From contig NC_061129.1 of NCBI RefSeq assembly GCF_905220365.1, positions 2,170,803-2,234,802 of the forward strand: DNA of 64,000 nt, given 5' to 3'. The translations under genes and the position numbers were made by a program. The number at the start of each line of letters is the position of its first letter. The stretch's first letter is position 1. Source of the DNA: Vanessa cardui (Eukaryota; Arthropoda; Insecta; Lepidoptera; Nymphalidae). The notes under the pieces are model-generated. The model ran no database searches and had not been told where the DNA came from. It saw only the letters and a list, made by a program, of their open reading frames with translations. This document shows positions 11,501-24,050 of the stretch, piece after piece.

Positions 11501-12735
11501 TTGTTTCAGGACCGGGTTCCACAACCTTATATCTAACTAGATCAAACAGGTAGCCATTATGTAATGTTTAAATAAATACCAATAAATGTTCGACATCAAT
11601 TGTGTTTTATCAAAACGATTATCGAAGTTCATTTTTAATAATGAAATATCGTGTAAAACATATCGATAGACGGTACATCACTTGTAACATCTGATAACGA
11701 TAAGCAATCGTCGTTACACATCATTACAGCGTATTCTTAAAATTATTGCAAAACACCTTATCGACATCGTTACAACCTCGTTATCGATTATTTCTAAACT
11801 CTTGATATAATTCTTGTTTTTTTTCTTTTTAATTTAGATCAAGTCTTAATCAGAAAAAAGAAAGTTTAAAAGGTAATACATAAAGAAAACCTTTGTTCAT
11901 CTTATAGTACGATATCAAACTTACATTGTGACAACATACAACTATTTGTATATTCGCAATAAACTCCGAAACTACTTCTCCGGTTTTCACTAATAGATAA
12001 AGGGATGTATAAGTAAGGTTTAGGTATATAATTTATTACGGTTTTTGTGTAAATAAATTGAAACAGAAACATATCGAAAAAAAGCAAAAAAAAAAAAACT
12101 AATTTCCATCCGTGCGAAAGCGGAACGCGCAGATATTATAGTAACAATTAAAAAATACCCACATTCCTAAGTCTGACAGTAAATAGATCCAACATCTTTA
12201 TTCCGTTGGTTTACATCATAAACCACCCGCCAATTCACTTAATCCCCACAATAGGGTGTTCAATTACACGGGACGCGTATGTCCATAGATAGTCCCGATC
12301 ATCAGTTCATAAATAAACCCGCAAAGGCTAACCGTTTCAATAATTAATCCTCTTTAAGGATATACAGAAACAAAATGACCAGGAAACGCACAATCTTCCA
12401 TGGAAAGCATAATTTTGTGGCACAATAGTGCGGCCGTCGTCGTTATTTGCGTACGCGCACAATACCCCTTTGATGTCGCCGCTTTTACTCAATAAGCAGA
12501 TACCTCGGTTCTGTCACCAGGTGTCGAGATTTACGCAGGATGGTCGGGCTCGCGAAACTTCTCCGAAGGCCAATGGATATACGGTTAGCCACGGTAAACG
12601 TCATTATTCACTGAATGTTTGTTACAGCCAGAACGATAATCATATAGATTTACCTTCGTGTAACTAAAAAAACAAAAAAATAACGCATTTGTTTTTTGAA
12701 GAATGTGTCACCAAGATTGTTGACAAATTTCGTGC

Positions 12736-12790
12736 TTTAGCTACTTACATTGGGTTCCGAGTAATGATGTTGTCCAATATTACAAAATAA
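12736..12790 (+). mobile_element. Family D SINE 3' fragment
   Basis: GCTTTAGCTACTTACATTGG, then GATGTTGTCCAATATTAC is the 3' end of the SINE whose inverted copies are at 25860 and 52665. Confidence 0.6.
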
Positions 12791-12949
12791 CTATTTTCCA
12801 TTTAAGAGGTAAGTGTTGTATTTTCGGTCTCGGTGACTGTGCACATATTATATACTATATATATGACTATATATTATACATGTATGTGCTATTCACATAG
12901 TGATATATATTAGATAGCTTTGAAAATACCCGTCTGTCTAGGTACCACG

Positions 12950-13140
12950 CACTCATCAAATATTCCTTTAAACAGTAATACTTACTGTTTTCGGGTTGGA
13001 AGGGTTAGTCAGTGTAACTACGGGCACAAGGGACATCTCAGCTTACAAGGTTGGAAGTACTCATACATTGGTGTTGTAAGAAATGATTAGTATATTTACA
13101 GCGGCAATGTTTATGAACGGTGTAGATCACTTACTTCGGT
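12950..13140 (+). repeat. Dispersed repeat family B, degenerate
   Basis: CACTCATCAAATATTC, CAGTGTAACTACGGGCACAA, GGGACATCTC and GTAAGAAATGATTAGTAT match the family in order, with many substitutions. Confidence 0.6.
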
Positions 13141-13169
13141 AACATATTTGATCGCATATATAAAAAGGG

Positions 13170-13440
13170 CCTAGATGGCCGATATGGTCCAATGGTTAGA
13201 ACAACATACATTTCGCGATGATTGCGGGTTTAAAACAAGGCAAGTAGCACTGAATTTTCAAGCGCTTAATTTGTGTTTATAATTCATCTCGTGTCCGCCG
13301 CGGTAAAAGTAATCATCGCGGTGACACCGGCATGTATCTAATTTCAACGTAATTGTGCCACGTTGGATTACCGTGGTGAAAATTCTTCTATTCTACTTCT
13401 CAAAGGGCTTTAGCCCAGCAGAGGGAAATTAACAGAAACA
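13170..13440 (+). mobile_element. Metulj-like SINE, old and degenerate
   Basis: GATATGGTCCAATGGTTAGA is the box A region; GATTGCGGGTTTAAAACA shows a damaged box B. The body retains AATTTGTGTTTATAATTCAT and the end TTTAGCCCAGCAGAGGGAAA. Confidence 0.75.
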
Positions 13441-14129
13441 TGTTGATACAAAAAAAATATGTTAAAAATCCAATTAATCTTTAACAAGCTATTGATGAGT
13501 CAATAAAATACTGTGTAGTGCGCGCGCATGGGAATCGCGTTATCTGAGCTCCATTACAGCCGAGTGGTACACACTATCTGAATTGAACGAAATCTCTTAT
13601 AGCAGCCATTACATCATGTATCGGCCTCTTAACGTCTTCAAGGTTTGTTTTCGTTTTCAATCGATTGTTATTATACAAAATTCGAATTCAGAATTTGCTT
13701 TATAAGACTATAAACACTTCATCATCACATCATTGTTTTCGTTGCAGACTTATTTTGTAAGCTATACGCAAAGGAATCTGCAATGAGGCTTGTACCAAAA
13801 AAAATTTAAGAGAATTTTAATTTGTCGTTTTTCAATTAGAAAGGAACATCCAGGTTTTGATATGAATAAAAATCATCAAGTATGAAAGCTATGAATTATT
13901 TTTTTAATCTTCGATATATATATTATTTGTGATATGTGACGTTATGTTCATAGATACTTTTTATTTCTATAAAAACTTTAATATATTATTTTAAATTTAG
14001 TATTTAGAATTTAGAAGTTAACAATAAATACAAGAAATTATCTCTAAAACTGTTCTACAAGTGATTAGTGTATAAAAAAATGGCACCTTAGTCTATAAGA
14101 TATTATGGTAAAAAATTATCATTCTATTA

Positions 14130-14335
14130 ATGATACTTTGGGCAAAGGTCTCCTTCTCATTCAAGAACATTTGGAGCTTCTCCATCACTAAGTTCAAATG
14201 TGTCCACACACGAATGATTTTCATCCACAACGTGCGTTCCTCACAATATCACCTCTGAGCGCGAGATAAATTATAAATACAAATTAAAAACAATTTCATT
14301 GGTACTCTAGATTTCGTCAGATCTCGTCTTTTTAA
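14130..14335 (-). mobile_element. Very old SINE remnant
   Basis: AAAGGTCTCCTTCTCATTCA, CCTCACAATATCACC, GAGCGCGAGATAAATTATAA and a final AGATCTCGTC keep the order of the inverted Metulj unit at low identity. Confidence 0.5.
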
Positions 14336-14523
14336 CATTACATTATCGTCTTAAATATTACCTATTATTATTTAAGGCATGCGACCACGACCGAGAACAT
14401 GTCTAACCTCTGAATATATATCTAAGTTATAGCTTGCTAGTCCGACACTATCTGTAATCCGACATGTCTATTATTATTGATTATTTTTTTGACAATCTTC
14501 ATTGCTTAATTTTAATTTGACTA

Positions 14524-14661
14524 CATGAATATGTATGGAAGTGCGCGCACTTTACGACGTGACAATTGGGTGACATTTGTGTCTGCATCTGTACATATTC
14601 ACGGATTTGACAAGAGTGACGAAACAGTCACCGTGACAAAAGTTACCAGTGCGCGCTAGTT
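14524..14661. mobile_element. Half copy of fold-back MITE G
   Basis: Identical in most positions to 9905-10034, including the whole right arm ending GCGCGCTAGTTC followed by TTA. The left arm is absent; the sequence starts at CATGAATATGTATGGA. It cannot fold back. Confidence 0.8.
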
Positions 14662-14691
14662 CTTATTTACACTTCAAAGTATGACACGTTT

Positions 14692-14900
14692 TTTATGACA
14701 TAAGTGACAAACGAGCAGGAGGCTCACCTGATGAAAAGAAAGTGACTACCGTCGCCCATGGACACCTACAACACCAGGGGGTTTGAAGGTGCGCTCTTTT
14801 CTTGTATGTTCCCATATCGTATCGGTTCGGAAAAATCGCCGGCGAAAGCTGGTTCCACAAAGTGGTTGTGCGAGGCAGAAAATACTAGATACTCTAGTAT
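14692..14900 (+). repeat. Dispersed repeat family C
   Basis: CAAACGAGCAGGAGGCTCAC, CGCCCATGGACACC, ATCGTATCGGTTCGGAAAAA and GAAAGCTGGTTCCACAAAGT match the copies at 25502 and 26128. It is a common lepidopteran repeat of unassigned class. Confidence 0.72.
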
Positions 14901-15282
14901 TTTCTGTAGGTGCTTTGTAAAACGTTTGTCGAATTACCGGGAGTCCACTGTTGTTGCAATATAATTTTTTTTATATTTTATTGTATCGCAGCGCAATTAC
15001 TTAGATAATTTAATTTACACTTATTTTTTAATTCGTTAACGTCACAATCTAACCACCAATATGACTTCAAAGGCAAATGTCAATCTTCATTTTGACATTT
15101 GTTTTTTTTTTTTCATTTTTAAACTGGCAAAGGAATTATAGTATACAGCCATTTTGAGCCAAACCAAAACGATCGTGCCAGTAGTTAATTAACTAAAATA
15201 TAAACTTGTTAACGCTTAATAATACCGTATGATTCCATTAAATATGAATTCACCGATAAGAAACGGTCATAAGTTTCCGATG

Positions 15283-15430
15283 CTATCACTCAGCTAAGTA
15301 TTCGTATTTTTAAATCGTAGTGAAAGCAAACCTGATAAGCGACTAGTTATCAACTTAGCTGATATCGTGTGTTTGTCCGTTTATCATCTAAATTACATGA
15401 CAAGTCCATATTATTTTTCTCGATTTATCT
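15283..15430. promoter_or_regulatory. Second GATA-site cluster
   Basis: Five WGATAR motifs in about 150 bp, near 15283, 15333, 15347, 15381 and 15425, in DNA showing no repeat similarity. Function is inferred only. Confidence 0.3.
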
Positions 15431-15997
15431 CAGAACACTGATCACCTTTGAATCTGTGTTGAAGTAATTTATTTAATTTGGAAACAAAGTGTATTATTAT
15501 AGTGACTCTACAATAAAAAATCATTAATAAAGCTTAAGGATGTTACCTCAATGCAAATACATAATTAAGTCTAATATTTAAGGGTTGAGCACCCAAAATT
15601 TTTAATATGATTACGTTTATAATCATATTAAAAATTTAAATATGGAACATTAACTAAATTAATAAGTTAATTAAAACCCAAATATTACTATTTTCATTAT
15701 CATGATTAATTTCTTTTTATGTCGATGACATGGTGACTTCCTACTCTTGAACTGTTTTTCCTTGTCTCTTTGCCCTAGAAGGCTACCTTTAACGCTGTAG
15801 ATACGTATTAAATCTTTGACGTTATAACTAGACTAACTAAAACATCAAGAAAAACTCACTAGTGACCATATTGCTGCAATAATGTTTTCGTACATGTAAC
15901 AATATAATATTTCAAGCACTTTCATAGTCTGATGAAATTGACCACCTTAGTCGAAATCTGATAGTATTACACTATCATCACAATAAACAAAACACCT

Positions 15998-16105
15998 GTT
16001 AAGACCACCTGTTAGTCACTATCGTCCATAAGCACTGGGGCTATCTGTCAAAGACTCACTCATGCGCCACCAAGTTGTGATAGTACACTGGCTCACTCAA
16101 ACGTA
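15998..16105 (-). repeat. Dispersed repeat family B, short remnant
   Basis: ACCACCTGTTAGTCACTATC, ATGCGCCACCAAGTTG and ACACTGGCTCACTCAAACG keep the family order. Confidence 0.5.
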
Positions 16106-17350
16106 AACATAACCAACAAAAAAATAGCTAGTGTTTTAGCAGATGGGTTTACAAAGAACCACGTGAACCAAAGTGTTATGACCTATATGATATTAAACAA
16201 AATATTTAATATGCATAAATGTATTTGATTTATTGATCTACAAATTTCTGCTATTCTACCAAACAGGTGTGTCAAAAACAAATATAAATCATTTCCATCG
16301 TAAAACTATGCATTTCATGATATACAATTATCTAGGATACAGTCTGTTTTACTACAGAAACCACCAGACGTCAACCGGCTTTACAGCACGCTGACCTGCA
16401 ACGTGTATGTAAAAAATTAAATAATTCTGTAGAAAATTCAGTGGAAATTAATCGGATAAAGAGCCATCTAGCGGTGATTTCTTTACATAGTTCACAGATC
16501 AAAATCCAAAAAACATTTCCATAGTTCCGGTTGATAATTATTAACACGTCACAAAACTTTAACCCACGAAATTCCAAAAATACCTATATAATAATTTCTA
16601 AGTCAAGAGTGTATATATGTTCGGCTGAACCAAACGCTAGCGCGATTCAGAACCCAGATTGTTCATACAAATTTTCAGTACTAGGATTTAATTATAAAGT
16701 TTAACATAAACAATAAAAATAACAAAAACGCACTCGATTTGATTGTATATCACTGGTACATTAAAGAATTAAGTTTGTGTTTATTGTATTTTTAAATACA
16801 GTACATGTTATCTCAAATATATAAGTTTATAGATGTCTCTACTAATCATAAAAATTTGCTAATATTTAAGCTAAACTAATTTTTAAAGTACTTATAAGGT
16901 ACTATAAACTATAGTCAATGATATAGAAATTGGGATTTAAAGTAATAATTTTAAACCTTATTTCCCAAAAGCACAAATTTGGCGCTTATGCTTTTCTTCT
17001 TTTTCAGATACGATACACATACAAATTTTAATGGTAATAAATATTTTCGAGAAACACTAGCTTATTAGCCCATGGTATACCCCTTATCCCCACAAGAAAA
17101 CTTAGCGTATTATGTGTAAGCGGTCAGAATTGAAGTCGCGTCTTATTCACCACTAACCGACAAGAACTATTGAGGTTAAATTACCAATCAATTATCAATT
17201 ATAAATCCAATAACAAAAAACAATATCGAAATCTTGGTCTCAAAGCTGGGGGACAATTCTACTAATTTATACCAATACACTTTCTCGATTCGATTTCGAT
17301 CTATCGACTATTCGTGACAAAAATAAACCTGAACTGAATAATAACTGAGA

Positions 17351-17652
17351 ACAACAAAAAAAAACAACTGCCTAAATTTCCACTGCTGGACTAAAGGCCT
17401 CCTCTCCCTTTGAGGAGAAGGTTTGGAACATATTGTACCACGCTGTTCCAATGCGTGTTGGTGGAATACACATGTGGCAGAATTTCTATGAAATTTGACA
17501 CATGCAGGTTTCCTTGCGATGTATTCCTTCACTTACGAGAACGAGATGAATTATAAACACAAATTAAGCACTTGAATATTCAGTGGGTGGCCTGGGTTTG
17601 AACCCGCAATTATCGGTCAAGATGTATGCGTTCTATCCACCGGGCCATCACG
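17351..17652 (-). mobile_element. Metulj-like SINE, (TTG)n subfamily
   Basis: ACAACAAAAAAAAACAACTG tail, TTTGAGGAGAAGGTTTGGAA body, inverted box B GGGTTTGAACCC and inverted box A in CCGGGCCATCACGCC. Near full length. Confidence 0.86.
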
Positions 17653-18080
17653 CCTCACTGAGGGCTAATTCTAATAATTCATTCATAACGGTTACGATAC
17701 GTTATCGATTCAACTGAGATCTTCGTTATATTTGAAGAATAGGACAATGTTTAAACTGCTACGATTACGTTTCGATTCTATATCGATAATGACAAATTGT
17801 TAGTAGAATTCGCCCCTGGTCTTTTCCACGATATAATAACCGAGCTATCGCCACAGCTTAATAAATAAACAATCAAAGAATACGTGAATAGATAGATAAG
17901 CGTGTGTTGAACCCGCACTTTGAATCGTTCGTATAAATAAAAAAAATATATATATCTACATCAATCATAGTAATACTGTTAACTTGTATGATTCGTTTGT
18001 TTGTTATACAAGTTACCGGATTTAATATTATAACTGTCAAAAGTTCTTGATTCAAAAGTAATTTGACTTTTATAATTTAT

Positions 18081-18368
18081 AAAGAGACTAGCTGTGTCCG
18101 CTACATCGCACGCCTTTGAATTTAACAAAAAAAATATTGTAGCCTATGTTACTCCTTATTATATCAGCCAGTGAAAGTCCCATTAAAATCGGTCCAGCCG
18201 TTCCAGAGATTATTCGAACAGACAGACACATAAACAAAGATAGTAAAAAATGTTATTTTGGTATATGTACGGTATATACACATACATACGTATGCATTGA
18301 GTAAAAATGGGCTATTTTAATATTACAAACAAACAGAACAGGCAGAATTTCATTATACGTATAGATTG
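18081..18368 (+). repeat. Dispersed CTAGCTGTG repeat (relative of the TATTATAAATG family)
   Basis: Begins ACTAGCTGTGTCCGCTACAT, runs through TGTAGCCTATGTTACTCCTT, AAATCGGTCCAGCCGTTCCA and GAACAGACAGACACA, and ends near ATACGTATAGAT. A well known lepidopteran unit; class unresolved. Confidence 0.68.
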
Positions 18369-19315
18369 TTTTTTTTTTTACAATGGATGATTAGCATCTA
18401 GTTTATAGTTCTAAGTTAAGAAGTTGTGTGTTTACAGGTATTCGTTTAGGTATTATGTATTTCCTACAGTGTCGGATTGCCATGCTGTGATACGGCATAC
18501 ATACCACACGTGCTTGCGTATACACTATTGCTCTGTCTCTTGTCGAAACTAGATTAGACCTTTAGAATTGTCCGCCAATAGCGAAATATGGCCCACTCAT
18601 CAATAGTACCAAGTGTAATAGTGATATTTAAAAAAATAACATTATTTTTAGACGGACCTTATTTTGTAAACGGACAAATAAAAAAAAAGATTATTCATCT
18701 ATTGGAACTGAATTAATACTATACAGATTTTGCTAAATTTTAAATAATGATTTTTGATTGACTGATTGATTGACTTTAATTTGGTTTATTTTATTTTGAT
18801 TATTATTATTTTCTATGGCCACTACATTTTTATCTAAAAATGAAATATCTATTAAATTATTATTTTACTCATTTCTATGACATTAATGAAATATAAAGCT
18901 AGCTATACTTATAAGTAATTAAATGTGCATTAATTTCTTTGAACATTATTGTTATACATGTATTAAAATTATAGTTGTGTAGATATTTTGATTAAAATAA
19001 AACGTCACTACGACAGACGCCGAGAATACAACTTGTATAAATACACCTTGTATTCTCTGTCACCTTGACATTACGCTGTTACCAACGAAATCATTATCTT
19101 ATGAACTTTCTCTTTAATAACATATTGATAGCAGCAACATTCGACTTATATTTTGCTTACGCGAACGAGATAAAAAATTATCAATAATTAATTATTTTAA
19201 ATTGCGAGATCCGAAAGCGCATCCCTCGTACGAGTACCCAAGAATCTTCTTTATACGTCTGTGCACAATCTGCTATATGTTGTAGGTATAGTTATTGTAA
19301 CTTACTTATAACATA

Positions 19316-19605
19316 CCACTTACTTGGTGGTAGGGCTTTGTGCAAGCCCGTCTGGGTAGATATCACCCACTCATCAGTTATTCTACCACCAAATAACAGT
19401 ACTCAGTATTGTTGTGTTCCGGTTTGAAGGGTGAGTGAGCCAGTGTAACTACAGGCACAAGGGACATAACATCTTAGTTCCCAAGGTTGGTGGCACATTG
19501 ACGATGTAAGGAATAGTTAATATTTCTTACAGCGTCATTGTCTATGGGTGATGGTGACCACTTACCATCAGGTGGCCCATATGCTCGTCCGCCAAGCTTT
19601 ACCAT
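19316..19605 (+). repeat. Dispersed repeat family B, best preserved copy
   Basis: Starts CCACTTACTTGGTGGTAGGG, continues AGCCCGTCTGGGTAG, TTGAAGGGTGAGTGAGCCAG, GGGACATAACATCTTAGTTC and CACTTACCATCAGGTGGCCC, and ends at TACCATAAAAAAAC. It serves as the reference for the other copies. Confidence 0.82.
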
Positions 19606-19617
19606 AAAAAAACAAAC

Positions 19618-19860
19618 ACAATTCTACTAATATTATAAATGCGAAAGGTTGTGATATATCTATATTTGTTAATCTTTCACGAAAAAACTACTAAACGGAC
19701 CTGGATGACATTTTTCAGTAATATAGGTTATACATCAGAATTACACATGGGCTATAATTTGTAACGATATTATGTAATTTGATCACTAATTATTGACCAA
19801 TTGACCAATAATATACATATAAAGTACCCGTGCGAAGCCGAGGTGGGTTAGTGTTACCTA
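19618..19860 (+). repeat. Dispersed TATTATAAATG repeat
   Basis: CTACTAATATTATAAATGCG, then CTTTCACGAAAAAACTACTA, AACGGACCTGGATGACATTT, ending CCCGTGCGAAGCCGAGG. It abuts the family B copy directly. Confidence 0.68.
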
Positions 19861-20682
19861 TATATTTCTCACTTAAGTTTATATTTTTATTTAACAAATT
19901 TTAACGCATACTTTAATCACACCCGATTCGCATACTTGAATCAATCCCCGATTTCGTTATAACATGAGATCTGTATACCTATCTTTTAATATAAGTATAT
20001 TATTTTAATCCTCCAGAAATACAAGTAGCGCCATCTACTAGGTCTAATCATAAACCAAAGGAGAGGAAGAATAATATGTAATATATAGATTAAAAATAAA
20101 TATTATTAAAAAATAAGATACCGTATAAGTTTATTAAATTGGTTTTCCTATAATTTATGCGTTTAGGAATTTTACGTGAATCGGGGACTTTTGTTATTCG
20201 ATTAATTTGTTCGAGTCATTATAAAACCGAATACATCGATACTTGACTCATGAATTCGAGGAAAAATCGTTCTACAGATGTCGAGGAAGGAGCAATGACC
20301 TGTTATCTTAATTTTTAACCTATTAAGCCGAAAATATGAGAGACGAATTATTTTAATGAAATATTTAAATGTTTATTTATAACATTTTTACCTATTCACG
20401 AAAATAGATTTTACTTAACGCAGACCAATTTTTTTATGACTTAATTTCATTTCATTTCAATTAATTTAGTTAACAAAAAAAAAACTATTTATTTCATTTT
20501 TTGTTTCATAATTATTAATAAAATAGTTAATTAATCTGTAGTTAACAAAAACTCTTATCTTAATACTTATTACTAGTATGAAATTCAAAACGCTTCGAAT
20601 TGCGCGAATTCGAATTCGCTCACGTTTTCGTGGTTAGTCGTCATATAAATAATATACGGCATATAAATAACATATTTTTTAT

Positions 20683-20935
20683 GGTATAGGCCTAATGGTA
20701 AGTGGTTACCAACACCCATAGACAATGACGCTGTAAGAAATATTAACTATTCCTTACATCGTCAATGCGCCACCAACCTTGGGAACTAAGATGCTATGTC
20801 CCTTGTGCCTGTAGTTACACTGCCTCACTCACAATACTGTGTACACACAACAATACTGTGTACTGTTAGTTCGCGGTAGAATAACTGATGAGTAGGTGGC
20901 ACCAACCCAGATGGGCAGGGTACAAACTTGCTTCA
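20683..20935 (-). repeat. Dispersed repeat family B
   Basis: ATGGTAAGTGGTTACCAACA, TGCGCCACCAACCTTGGGAA, GTCCCTTGTGCCTGTAGTTA and GATGAGTAGGTGGCACC are retained. CACACAACAATACTGTGTAC is locally duplicated. Confidence 0.78.
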
Positions 20936-21329
20936 TATTTAATTAAATCATATTAGCTTCACTTACTTGTAAAAGAGTAACACAGACAGAGTTATTATCG
21001 CTTATAATATAAGTATAGAAAACTAAACTAGTAAGTACTTATTATAAGTTATTTTTGAACAATGAAGCATTTTAAAACTACATAATAACTATTTTCGACC
21101 ACAAACTAAATTTCTAGCAAATATACGATACGATACGTTAAAACCAGTTTTAATATAAGCAATATTAATTTGATTTTTTCCGTCTTAACCAGTGTCATAG
21201 TCGATAGGTATGTGTTATTGAATTCTGTAAACAGATTATGGGTTTAAATTTGAGCCAAATACCAAATATATACAACTTATTTCAATTTTTAATGTCTAAT
21301 TAATTTCTAACTATTTAACATAATACAGG

Positions 21330-21535
21330 TAGACGGATGGGCTTACCTAATAGTAAATATCATTGCCAACAGACGTTGGCTTTGTAGGATATATTAACCA
21401 TTTTTCACGTCACCAATGTTGGGAACTACTAACATTGGGATGAGATGTTTTTAATTACACCGGCTCACTCATCCTTCAAACCGCAAAACAAAAATACTAA
21501 GTATTGCTGATTGTCCGTAGATTGTGTATTAATTA
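21330..21535 (-). repeat. Dispersed repeat family B, degenerate
   Basis: GATGGGCTTACCTAATAGTA, TCACGTCACCAATGTTGGGA and ACCGGCTCACTCATCCTTCA keep the order. Confidence 0.6.
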
Positions 21536-21754
21536 TTTATTATAATTATACGATTTCAAAAATAATGCTTGATGGTACTTCAGCCATGATATTTGAGGAA
21601 ATGAGAACGATGGCACGATCAGGGTCGAACACGTGACTCTTCTATTCTATCCACGACAAAGTTTAGAGGTTATAAAAGAATTATTAAATCAATCTAATTT
21701 ATATAATCTTGAAACGTTTCTATAATAAAGACACAGACATTTTTAACATTGCCG

Positions 21755-22085
21755 TTTCGTAAATTCAAAACGTTAATAAAAAATACATTGGTAAAAAAGG
21801 CATATTATTCGATGCAAGAATTTGTAGATGATAAAAAAGCGTGGAATTAATACCTGTTGACTTCCAGGCAGGATATATTACATACATATATAATTGTATT
21901 TAACTACATATTAGTTGTATTGTTGTTTTAAATGTTGAAAAAGGGTAACTACTGAGTTTCTTGTCGGTTCTTCTCGGTAGAATTTACTTTCCAAACCGGT
22001 GGTAGTAGTATCACTTAATTGTTAAATGACGATTCTAAAGTGCTTATAAAACCCCACTTGAATAAAGTTTATTTTGATTTTGAAA
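21755..22085 (+). mobile_element. LINE 3' end (family I)
   Basis: Colinear with 30630-30955: CCGTTTCGTAAATTCAAAAC, AAAAGCGTGGAATTAATACC, GTAACTACTGAGTTTCTTGT, CTTGAATAAAGTTTATTTTG. It is 5' truncated within the last codons of the ORF. Confidence 0.85.
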
Positions 22086-22490
22086 CGCATAAGCGAAAAT
22101 TTTATCCAGACATTAGTCCAAACGAGCCCTTTTTAAATCCATGACAAATACTCCTTAAATGTCTAGAATATTAATGATTAGTTTTATATATGTATTGACA
22201 TATATACATATACAATATAACTGAGAGAAATGTAGACAAGTAACATCTCTTACAGGTAATCCTTATTCCATAATCTATCAGTTAAAAACTATGCAACCTG
22301 CCTACCTGTAATAAGATCTTTTTCATACGTAATAATTAGGCATTTGATTTTTACATAATACCTGTTATCATTACTGCTATCATACATGATAAAATAACAT
22401 TATGAGTTCTAATGAAATTTACGGAACCCTCAGTGGTCAAATCTGAACGACATTTTAACAGTTTTGAAATTTGTCAAAACATAACTCAAT

Positions 22491-22770
22491 GAGCTGAGAT
22501 GGCCTAGTGGTTACAACGCGTGATTTTAACCGATGATTTCGGGTTCAAGCCTAGGCATGCACCACTGTATATGTGCTTGATTTGTGTTTATAATTCATCT
22601 TGTGCTCGGCGGTGAAGGAAAACATCGTGAGGAAACCTGCATGTGTCTAAGTTCGTCGAAATTCTGCCATCTGTACATTCCACCAACCCGCATTGGTGGA
22701 ATATGTTTCAAACCCTCTCCATAATAGATGAGGAGGCCTTAGCCTAGTAGTGGGTAATTTACAGGCACTC
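22491..22770 (+). mobile_element. Metulj-like SINE
   Basis: The head GAGCTGAGATGGCCTAGTGG and box B GGGTTCAAGCC are followed by CGTGAGGAAACCTGCATGTG. The segment between CCGCATTGG and TGGAATATG is shortened by about 12 bases, losing AACAGCG. It ends GGGTAATTTACAGGC. Confidence 0.82.
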
Positions 22771-24010
22771 ACAAAATATTTAATTCATACCTTTAATCTT
22801 AATTATTAAATGTAGTTTAATATTCAAGGTACACGTGAAAGTTTTCGATTATTCTTTTAATATATAAGAAAACGTATTTAATATACAATTTAATTTAATT
22901 AACTTCCTTCGTCTTATCGCTATGTGTAAAATATTAACTCGTGATAGATATTAGTACTAACTAATAAATTAATCATATGTAATTAAGATGGTCAAGCATG
23001 TTTGACTATCTTCTCTTAAAATTAAAACTTACTGCATTTTTTTAAATAATGACGTCATAATTGACGTACGTCAAATTTTATCATGATCCGTTCAGTCTAA
23101 AATGACGGACTTGATGCTAAGACGTTATATATAGATGTTCAAAAAGTAACAAAAATATTAGTTCAGAGTTTGACTGTAGAAACAATTTGAGCGCTATTTC
23201 TTACGCCTGATATATCGTCATAGGTTATAATTTATGAGGCTACGAATTCGTAGTCCAGAGTTCAAATCCTTAGCTTAAATTTAAGGGTCGAAATAATTAA
23301 AAATTATGATGTGCTGTTACAGTTATTAATAATATAAAACGCTACAACAGAATTATCGTTCGTATTAAATATTATTCTCATTAGATTATGAGAGAGAAAG
23401 CGTACCATGCCCGATCTCTGTCTCCTGTGCAGCCTTTTAACATAAATTCACGAAATAGGTATATCAATAATACAATAAAAACATGGTGTATATAAGTAGA
23501 ATATTATTAACTGAAAAATATGCATTATTATTATTATAATAGCTAAGTATATCTAAATATAATTAAATATATTCTATAATATTCTTGTCGTATTTGACAT
23601 CTCTATATAAACTGTACGAGTAGTGCGTTATACATTAAAATTACGCAAATGTTGTATTTTTTCTTTTCGTGATATAAATATTACAATTTATACCGTATTG
23701 CTATTGTGATACGTGTCATATTCGTATAATTGTTAATTGATCAACATGAATGTATCATTAATTCAAACCGCAATTTAAGATAATGTGTAGTCGACTGGAA
23801 AACTTTACCGGCAAAGTTGAACCGAACATATGTTCCATCTTAATTATGTCAATTTATCAATCAATATCGTTATTCATGACTAATTGTTAGTAATGTAACG
23901 CAGTTTCGTAAGTTTCAAAACTTTGTTTCAAAGATTATTTTTGGTTGGCAGTTCTAAGAATAAGTTACTAACTCTACTTTTTTAAAATGTTCGAATATAA
24001 GTTTGCTTAC

Positions 24011-24050
24011 GTTTTAAAGGCTTGGGATTGCTCTGTTTCCTTCGCGACAT
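24011..24050 (-). CDS. ush: u-shaped/FOG-like zinc-finger cofactor, coding part of exon 1
   Basis: Reading leftward from the ATG at 24050 the exon encodes MSRRKQSNPKPLK plus the first base of a codon, then a GTAAGC donor at 24010-24005. If exon 2 begins with G the next residue is Arg, giving the ending KR found in vertebrate FOG. MSRRKQ-x-x-P is the N-terminal repression motif of FOG, SALL and BCL11 zinc-finger proteins, which docks on the RbAp48 subunit of NuRD; the SNP and KR residues are closest to FOG-1. The start is fixed by an in-frame TAG two codons upstream. The 40-nt size and location on its own exon match the vertebrate gene structure. Fly Ush binds GATA factors in blood, heart and bristle development. 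The rest of the gene lies beyond the left edge. Neighbouring cabut supports ush; SALL or BCL11 are less likely alternatives. Confidence 0.78.

Larger units (their letters stand above)
1..24010 (-). other. Putative long first intron of the u-shaped-like gene (repeat-rich, no exon seen)
   Basis: The donor at 24010 opens leftward on the minus strand and no acceptor followed by a plausible zinc-finger or acidic coding exon is visible down to position 1. Short reading frames here are repeat shadows. Stretches such as 4100-5500, 6300-6980, 7700-8400, 15100-17300 and 22800-23990 show only AT-rich unique-looking DNA apart from the elements listed separately. The intron reading depends on the micro-exon call; a small missed exon is possible. 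Confidence 0.55.

Noticed and set aside
23225..23290. tRNA-like stretch with GAGTTCAAATCC
   Set aside because: A box B-like string is present but no cloverleaf or box A at proper spacing could be built, so not a tRNA gene.
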